Below are positions 54,902 to 61,690 of a stretch of 64,000 nt of DNA, piece after piece (the stretch's first letter is position 1; each line of letters begins with the position of its first letter). The stretch covers positions 238,674,023 to 238,738,022 of the forward strand of contig OY992536.1 of NCBI GenBank assembly GCA_963921195.1, given 5' to 3'. The notes beneath the pieces are model-generated. The model made no database searches, was not told the origin of the DNA, and was given only the letters and a program-made list of their open reading frames with translations. This DNA is from Pegoplata infirma. Lineage: Eukaryota > Arthropoda > Insecta > Diptera > Anthomyiidae. The translations under genes and the position numbers were made by a program.

Positions 54902-57900
54902 CCCGGGTGAAAATGACCATGTATGTTCATTAAGGGTGTTCTTAACAGTAAGGGAAAAATTTTAAATGTTTTAAGTGCTTGGCACTGGGCAAATTATTGT
55001 TCCTTTATACTAAAAACTTAAAAAAATAAAATTTGGAGTTAATCCGATAACTTTAAGTGGACGCGGAAACGACCTGAAGTTTGAAAAACGAATTACAAGG
55101 GGAAAAAATGACTTTTTACTCATTTTCTCAATTTTTTCGTCATTTTAAGTTAACTTTGAATTCAAATGGTTACAGAATTGTGATGTGGAGTACATTACCT
55201 TTGTAATAAGGTAATAAAAACTAAAATCGGTTAAAAATCAGCCAAGTTATTACAACTGCCCCAGGCAACTAGCCTGTGGCAGACCACTTGATCAAAGATA
55301 TCGAGTTCCATTTTTGAAATTGATTGAAATTATCTACTATAGCAACATTTTTTTATTCTTTAGGTCCCAATGTACTAAGGTGATAAGCATTTTTCTTATT
55401 GTTTTATGCTAACTTGTTTTAAATATATGGTAAAAAGGTCTTAATTTTTCAACCCTGTTTTCAAATCTCCAATTTCAAATTTTTATTTTTTTTGGCAAAT
55501 AAAATTTAAAAAATTGACCATTGGACTATAGGATTTTGTTAAGCACATATAAGGGAATAAAAACTACAAAAATTGTAGACATTCCTTTTTTCATTCGGCT
55601 AGTTCAGCGATTTTATTTCGGCGGATTTCGAGATAATAGTGATTTTGGTAACTTTTTTAGCTTTTAGTTAATTTTTTTTATTATTTTTTAACAAACCTCA
55701 TATGTTTTCTACCGAATTATTGCAGCATAATATAGAATACTTCAATTCCTTTAATAAGAGCGGAATTGAGACATGAAAAATTGACCCAATTAAAGGTCAA
55801 ATTTTAGAAGAATTAAAATATTTAAAGATTAACAATTTTTTTGAGCGGAAATTAATGAAACTCCTTGATGTTGTTTTAATATGATTAAACGTAAATAGTT
55901 TATTATTAAAATTCAGAAAATTAACCCTTAAGTGCTATTGGGGTCTATAGTTTTTTTTATTTAATGGAGAAAATATAAGTATATTATTTCACAGGGTCAT
56001 ATAGACCCCAACAGCACCTAAGGGTTAATGTTCTGAATTTTAATAATAAACTATTAATTTTTAGACATATTAAAATAACATCAATCAGTTTCATTAATAT
56101 CCGCTCGAAAAATCTGTTAATCTTTAAAAATTCAAATTCTTCTAAAATTTGACCTTTGACCTTTAATTGGGTCAATTTTTCATGTCTCAATTTCGCTCCT
56201 ATTAAAGGAATTGAAGTATTCTATATTATTCTGCAATAATTCGGTAGAAAACATATGAGGTTTGTTAAAAAATAATAAAAAAATTAACTAAAAGCTAAAA
56301 AAGTTACCAAAATCACTATTATCTCGAAATCCGCCGAAATAAAATCGCTAAACTAGCCGAATGAAAAAAGGAATGTCTACAATTTTTGTAGTTTTTATTC
56401 CCTTATATGTGCTTAACAAAACCCTATAGTCCAATGGTCAATTTTTTAAATTTTATTTGCCAAAAAAAAATAAAAATTTGAAATTGGAGATTTGAAAACA
56501 GGGTTGAAAAATTAAGACCATTTTACCATTTATGTAAAACAAGTTAGCATAACACAATATGAAAAATGCTTATCACCTTAGTACAATGGGACTTAAAGAA
56601 TAAAAAAATGTTGCAAAAATAGATAATTTCAATCAATTTCAAAAATGGAACTCGAAATCTTTGATCAAGTGGTCTGCCACACGCTAGTTGCCTGGGGCAG
56701 TTGTAATAACTTGGCTGATTTTTAACCGATTTTAGTTTTTATTGCCTTATTACAAAGGTAATGCACTCCACATCACAATTCTGTAACCATTTGAATTCAA
56801 AGTTAACTTAAAATGTCGAAAAAATTGAGAAAACGAGTAAAAAGTAATTTTTTCCCCTTGTAATTCGTTTTTCAAACTTCAGGTCGTTTCCGCGTCCACT
56901 TAAAGTTATCGGATTAACTCCAAATTTTTTATTATTAAGTTTTTAGTACAAAGGAACAAAATTCTGCCCAGTGCAACACAAAAATCCGAAATAAAAAAAT
57001 AAGAACACCCTTAATGTTCATATATGATGCATATATGGATGTCCATACAAGTGCATATCCGTAATTTGAGGGTACATGTACATTAATGATCATACATTGT
57101 CATACATGAATTTGTATGTAATTTTTTTTGGTATTTTTTTTCCATAAAACGTCTATTAATTGAAATTTTTTCAAATATAAATAATTTGTACTAATTTATG
57201 ACACTGATTTTTTAATAAAAACTAACGAATATTTTAAAAATATACTTTGGACTTTATGATACTTTAGGATAATCAAAGCTTCGAAGAATTAACCACTTTT
57301 CGAATGAATTCACAAATAAAATACATTTGATTTTTGTAGTCACTGAATACAATCATCTTTAAATATCAATATGTCTTGGAATGGATTCGATTTTTACCAT
57401 TACATCGAATTCTTGTTTATAAGAATTTTAAAAACTGAATGCATTCTTTATTTCAATTATTTATTATTCATGAGACTTTTAAAAATCGAATTTATAAAAA
57501 CTTACGCATTCAATTTCAAAGTCGAATGAAAAAAAAAAACCGAATTCATTCTATATTTTAAAATCAAATGTAAATTCATTCGATAAATTGTGATTGGGGA
57601 ATGCAATCATTAAAGTTTAATTCAGAACACCAAATCTTATTAAGGGATGAAATCCTTCGCAGCTCTGACAGTATTACCGTCAGAGTGTTCGAATTTTTCT
57701 AAATTTGGTTGTTTACGTTAGTGCCTTTCATATTCGCCTATAGAATACAAAAATTATAATCAATCTTGATGATGTATTATTGTCCAACCGAACGACTTTT
57801 TCAGACTGAACCCATACATGAACTTCGTCCAATTTTACAAAGTTCTGCCGAACCCAACCTTTAAAAAAAATTGTTTTATGACATGTATGCTATGCAGATG

Positions 57901-58103
57901 CATAGCATATATGAAGGAGTATAACATATGTATACCTATCCACACATAGTTGCATACATTTACATATATGGAATATTACATTACTTGTGTATGTTCATAT
58001 ATGCTCCCATATATGAAATACATTTCCATATATTGTTCATATACTATCATACATGGAATCATGTATGAGCATGTATGAACATACATGTTCATTTTCACCC
58101 GGG
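54902..58103. mobile_element. TIR element, CCCGGGTGAAAATGA ends, carrying a foldback
   Basis: CCCGGGTGAAAATGACCATG at the left mirrors CATGTTCATTTTCACCCGGG at the right. CATACATG/CATATATG words fill both flanks of the interior (57,015-57,130; 57,880-58,090). Without the inserted foldback it would be about 1.1 kb. The middle (57,130-57,880) is A+T-rich, with no frame. The TSD is unresolved (CAA on both sides is possible). Confidence 0.82.
54934..57010. mobile_element. 2.08 kb foldback with about 1 kb arms, TTAA target
   Basis: GGGTGTTCTTA and TAAGAACACCC are the ends, and TTAA lies outside both (54,930-54,933; 57,011-57,014), the target of piggyBac-type elements. The two arms are near-identical over their full length (for example GCCCCAGGCAACTAGCCTG, ACGCGGAAACGACCTGAAG) and meet around 55,970 at TTAACCCTTAAGTGCTATTG and its mirror. 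The opposite frames seen in the arms are by-products. A transcript would fold into a hairpin of about 1,000 base pairs. Confidence 0.93.
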
Positions 58104-58281
58104 CAAGTTACAAACCCAAGTTATAAAAATTTTTTGTTTTTAGAAAATGAAAATAGTAATTCTTGTTTCCTTTTTCGTTAATTGTTAGCTTATATAGTCA
58201 AACTGAGGTGGCGTCCTGCAACTTTTGTAAAATTAGACACCAGCCTAAAAACATTATCATGTTAAAAAATCCAAAAATCTC

Positions 58282-59440
58282 AGAATCTAAGATATTGTCT
58301 TAGATTCTGTGTCATTTTTCCTTAAAGTCTCATGTTCTTAGTAATTTTTTCCATAAAGTCTCAGATTCAAGAAATTGTTTTTCTATATAAAAACCCGGTG
58401 AAAAATGAGCATATATGGATACATATGTGAAAATATATGGATGCATATATATAAATATATGAGCATATATGGTCATATATGAAATTGTATGCAGTCATAT
58501 ATGATCATATTTGCAACATATATGTCCATATACGTAAAATGAGGGCATATGCCCATATATGACATTTGTGGACATATATGGAGCATATATGTCATATATG
58601 TGCATATGCCCTCATTTTACGTATATGGACATATATGTTGCAAATATGATCATATATGCCTTCATACAGTATCATATATATTCATATATGCTGCATATAT
58701 GCACATACATGAAGCTGTATGAACGCATATATGATCATATTTGTACGATTTTTCACCGGGAACTCACAAATTCTGAGAAATTTTTCCTTTCGAAAAAATC
58801 AGAGATTTTTTCCAGTATTCTTAAACTTTTTTCTACAGAAAAGGTCTCAAGTTTTCCTATTGAAAAGTCTTAAAATCTGAGACATATTTCAAATAGAAAT
58901 AATCTCTGATTCTAAGATAATGTTCAGAATCTTTTTTTTAAGGAAAAAGATTCGGAGACTTTTTTAAATAAGAAAAATCTCAGATTCCGAGACATTTTTC
59001 CCATAGATCGAAGTCACAGATACTGTGTAATTTTTTCCTATAGAAAAAGTCTCAAATCCTGAACAAAACTTTATTATTTTTCTTATAGTAAAATTTTAAG
59101 ATGCCGAGACTTTTTTTATAAAAAAATTCTAAGATAAAAAAAAAATTAAGTTTAGAAAAATTAGAACAATTTTCTATAAAAAATTCTCACATAATTTCCT
59201 TTTCTTTTTCTCATCCTTTTTTCCTATCATCTTTTTAAATTATTTCGACAAAAGATTTTCATCAGATTTTCCCTAGAAAATCTTTATTTATAAAATTTTC
59301 AGATTTTTCCTATAGAAAAATTTTCAGTTTTTTCCTTAAAAAAAATCTAAGAAAAATTCGCAAATTATTCCTATTAAAAAGTTAACAACTTTTGCCTACA
59401 GAAAAATTACCAAATATTTTCTACAGAAAATTAAAAAAAA
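58282..59440. repeat. 35-bp palindromic minisatellite, interrupted by a MITE
   Basis: Units of the TCTCAGATTCTGAGA/TTTTTCTATAGAAAAA family on both sides of the element at 58,394-58,760, increasingly degenerate after 59,100. Confidence 0.82.
58394..58760. mobile_element. 367-bp palindromic MITE, CCCGGTGAAAAAT ends
   Basis: CCCGGTGAAAAATGAGC and ATTTTTCACCGGG are mirrored. Inside, GCAACATATATGTCCATATA and GTAAAATGAGGGCATATG are mirrored around 58,580, so almost the whole element is a palindrome of CATATATG words. A short AA duplication is possible. Ends and word content match the element at 54,902. Confidence 0.85.
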
Positions 59441-59514
59441 ATTTCGTCTAGAGACATTTTTATATTTTTGCTAAAGAAAAATTTAAATTTTCTAAAATTT
59501 TGATATATTTTTAG

Positions 59515-59745
59515 GTGACAGGACATAATCCCCATGGACATTACCCCCATAACGGAAATGAAGATTATGACCGAATTCACTGCGGTCATAATCCCCATAA
59601 TAACTATGACCGTTTCCAAAGCGGTCACAATCCCAATGGGGATTATGGCCGTTTACTGTTGGGATAACGCCCGAACTTTTTTCGGACATAACCCCCATTC
59701 ACATTATGGGGAGTAAGTCCAAAGCAATTTTGGTCATAATCCCCG
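59515..59745. repeat. Palindromic minisatellite with GGTCATAATCCCCAT units
   Basis: GGACATAATCCCCATGG, GCGGTCATAATCCCC, AATGGGGATTATGGCCG and ACCCCCATTCACATTATGGG alternate in both orientations, about five units. Overlapping frames on both strands are by-products. Confidence 0.8.
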
Positions 59746-60033
59746 TTTTCTGCAGAGAGGGTGGCTACGCAGAAAAACTTTTAAGACAAAAAAAATAGAA
59801 TTTTTGGGATTGTGACCAACTAGTATAGTGGACATAACAGTTACAGAACCCTCCGCTTCTGCACCCTCTTCATCCACTGTGCGTAAAAGCATATTTTGAA
59901 TCATTTTGGCAATTGAATAAACAAACTGAATTAAAAGCAAATTAAATTGTTTTGATTGAAAAGATCCCTTGGTGTCATAAACATGACCACCAAGATATCT
60001 TCATAAATGTTTGTTTATTAACGATTGCTGATG

Positions 60034-60129
60034 ATGAAGTAGATTTCTTGATGGCATAAACATTCCCACCAAGAAAGAATCATGAAGTAGATTTCTTGAT
60101 GGCATAAACATTCCCACCAAGAAAGAATC
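60034..60129 (+). repeat. 48-bp duplication in LTR U3
   Basis: ATGAAGTAGATTTCTTGATGG...CACCAAGAAAGAATC occurs twice in a row. A third, diverged CTTGGTG...CACCAAG lies at 59,970-60,000. Each unit contains the imperfect palindrome CTTGATGG/CCACCAAG. Duplicated U3 units commonly act as enhancers, but that is not shown here. Confidence 0.85.
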
Positions 60130-60167
60130 AACATAAATCGTTATTGTAAACAATAACGTTTTTAGCT

Positions 60168-60219
60168 TATAAGTATTAAACATAGTTTTAAGTATATAAT
60201 GATTGCTTAACGAAATAAA
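60168..60219 (+). promoter_or_regulatory. LTR promoter TATA box and polyadenylation signal
   Basis: TATAAG at 60,168-60,173 and AATAAA at 60,214-60,219 have the spacing expected for U3-R, with transcription starting about 25-30 bases after the TATA box. Confidence 0.5.
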
Positions 60220-60277
60220 AAGTTAGTCTTCAATTAACATCACAACAAAAACCTCTTTTATTCGATAATAACTTTAT

Positions 60278-60295
60278 TGGCGCAGTCAAAACGGA
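60278..60295 (+). other. Primer-binding site
   Basis: TGGCGCAGTCAAAACGGA begins with the TGGCGCAGTC used by 17.6/297-type elements, complementary to a serine tRNA 3' end. It sits four bases after the proposed LTR end. Similarity to the usual site weakens after ten bases. Confidence 0.75.
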
Positions 60296-60787
60296 TAACG
60301 AAAAAACCTAACGTGCAAATTTTATAAAAAAAAGTCCTGGCCTTTTAATAATGAAAAAAAAAAGTGAACTAAATTTTTATAAAACAAAAATAAAGAAAAA
60401 CTCTTTTTAAAACATTTTTTTTTAAAACAAAACAATAGTTAAGTAACACAAGATAGTTTTACAAAAAAAAATACAAATTTTAAAATAATATTGAACATTT
60501 AATTCTTTAAAACACAATAAGAAAAGTGTGTGAAAATATTCAAATTTAAATGAATTAAAACAAATATAAGACATCCATAAAAATATCATTGAAGAACAAA
60601 TTAAGCTATTGGAAGAAGAATTTGGATAATTGAACAAACATCTTTAATATATTTTCAACAAGAAGACCACAATCAAATCCGAGGAAAACAACAGCAATTT
60701 TACCTATAGTAAGCTAAATTATTTATTATATGATATAAGTGCCTATTTTATACTTTTTTGTGTTGTATAAAATAAATAGAATTAAAA
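60296..60787 (+). other. Untranslated leader of the gypsy element
   Basis: About 490 A-rich bases between the primer-binding site and gag. No long frame; it would carry any packaging signal. Confidence 0.6.
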
Positions 60788-61690
60788 ATGGCTGTGGTTC
60801 AAATCGAACCTATAAAATATCTCACAAAATTACCAAATTACGACGGAAATTTTGCAAGCCTATATACATTTATTGATCTTATTGATAGAATAGGGACTGT
60901 ACTAGAAACCTATGACGAACTGTCGCAAGGAATATTTTTAGATATTATAAAATCAAAATTAATAGGGCCCGCAAAAGATATTTCAGACATAAATAATAAT
61001 TTGTCACAATGGTCTGAATTGAAAGAAGTATTAATTAATAATTTTGGCGACCGCCTATCAGTAGAACAACTTTATGATCAGATGAGATCGTTAAAATTCA
61101 AAAGTAATGCAAAGAACTTCTATGACGAAATAATCACTGTATTAAGGAGGCTCAATATGAAAACTAGAACCGTACATCATAATGATGTAGGATATAACGC
61201 ACTAATTGCGGCAAATAAACGAACAGCATTGGAAGTATTTAAGAACAAATTAAGTGAACCAATGAGGTCGGTAATTATCTGTAGGGATCCTAACAATATT
61301 GAAAACGCCATGAAAATTTTATTCGACGCGAATTATGCATATTTTAATCCTGATGCAAATTCCAATCATAACAGAAACCAAAATGCAAACCCAAATCAGA
61401 ATAAAAGTGATAATATGAACCCAAATCAGAATAAAAATTTTAATAAAAATCGTTATAACAATAACTCTAATTATAATCGTAATGGTTATCAAAATACTTT
61501 TGTGCCAAATCGTGGTAACTTCAATACCAACAATAACCAAGTTCAAGCACAAAATTCTCCAATTCCTCAAAGGAATTTCCAGAATTCTTATAATCAGAAT
61601 CGAAATGTCAATCAGGAAACAAATGATAGACCAACTCCTATGGAAGTAGGAAATTTTCATCGGGACACTTCAACAAACTCGCATATATAA
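60788..61690 (+). CDS. gag: Gag polyprotein of a 17.6/297-like Ty3/gypsy retrotransposon
   Basis: The 300-residue protein would form the particle shell that packages the element's RNA in the cytoplasm. Residues about 10-185 are a helical, capsid-like region (KLPNYDGNFASLYTFIDLID, WSELKEVLINNFGDRLS, LYDQMRSLKFK) comparable with other gypsy Gag capsid domains. From about 186 it is extremely Asn/Gln-rich (repeated NPNQNK) with scattered Arg, ending PTPMEVGN. There is no CCHC zinc knuckle, so RNA binding probably rests on the basic Asn-rich tail; errantivirus-type Gags often lack the knuckle too. The ATG is the first in the frame after the leader. The stop codon overlaps the pol ATG. The frame is undamaged. 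The Gag call rests on position, length and fold-like pattern, not on a search. Confidence 0.88.
   Translation: MAVVQIEPIKYLTKLPNYDGNFASLYTFIDLIDRIGTVLETYDELSQGIFLDIIKSKLIGPAKDISDINNNLSQWSELKEVLINNFGDRLSVEQLYDQMRSLKFKSNAKNFYDEIITVLRRLNMKTRTVHHNDVGYNALIAANKRTALEVFKNKLSEPMRSVIICRDPNNIENAMKILFDANYAYFNPDANSNHNRNQNANPNQNKSDNMNPNQNKNFNKNRYNNNSNYNRNGYQNTFVPNRGNFNTNNNQVQAQNSPIPQRNFQNSYNQNRNVNQETNDRPTPMEVGNFHRDTSTNSHI
61651..61657 (+). promoter_or_regulatory. Candidate -1 ribosomal frameshift site
   Basis: In the gag frame the sequence reads GGA AAT TTT CAT, so A-AAT-TTT (61,651-61,657) fits the canonical X-XXY-YYZ slippery heptamer. The pol frame is open from 61,630, 21 bases upstream, so a -1 slip here gives a continuous Gag-Pol fusion. 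I could not identify a downstream pseudoknot. Confidence 0.65.

Larger units (their letters stand above)
53811..58281 (-). mobile_element. Composite dispersed repeat, copy B, with large insertion
   Basis: It is the reverse complement of copy A in order: Helentron-like end (53,811-54,179), minisatellite, the CACCAGCTGGTG/TTCACC...GGTGAA hairpins (54,838-54,895), then after a 3.2 kb insertion the GTGGCGTCCTGC segment (58,130-58,281) and 35-bp repeats. The boundary at 53,811 is where similarity to copy A stops. Confidence 0.65.
59839..60273 (+). mobile_element. 5' LTR of Ty3/gypsy retrotransposon
   Basis: The right limit is fixed by the primer-binding site at 60,278. AGTTA at 59,839 and TAACT at 60,273 are plausible inverted LTR ends, giving about 435 bp. 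The LTR has a TATAAG box at 60,168, an AATAAA at 60,214, a hairpin CGTTATTG...CAATAACG (60,139-60,158) and a 48-bp duplication. The 3' LTR lies outside the window, so the left border is an inference. Preceding AGTGGACATAAC could also belong to it. Confidence 0.65.

Noticed and set aside
61319..61660. Minus-strand 113-residue Ile-rich frame
   Set aside because: It is the antisense of the Asn-rich tail of gag.
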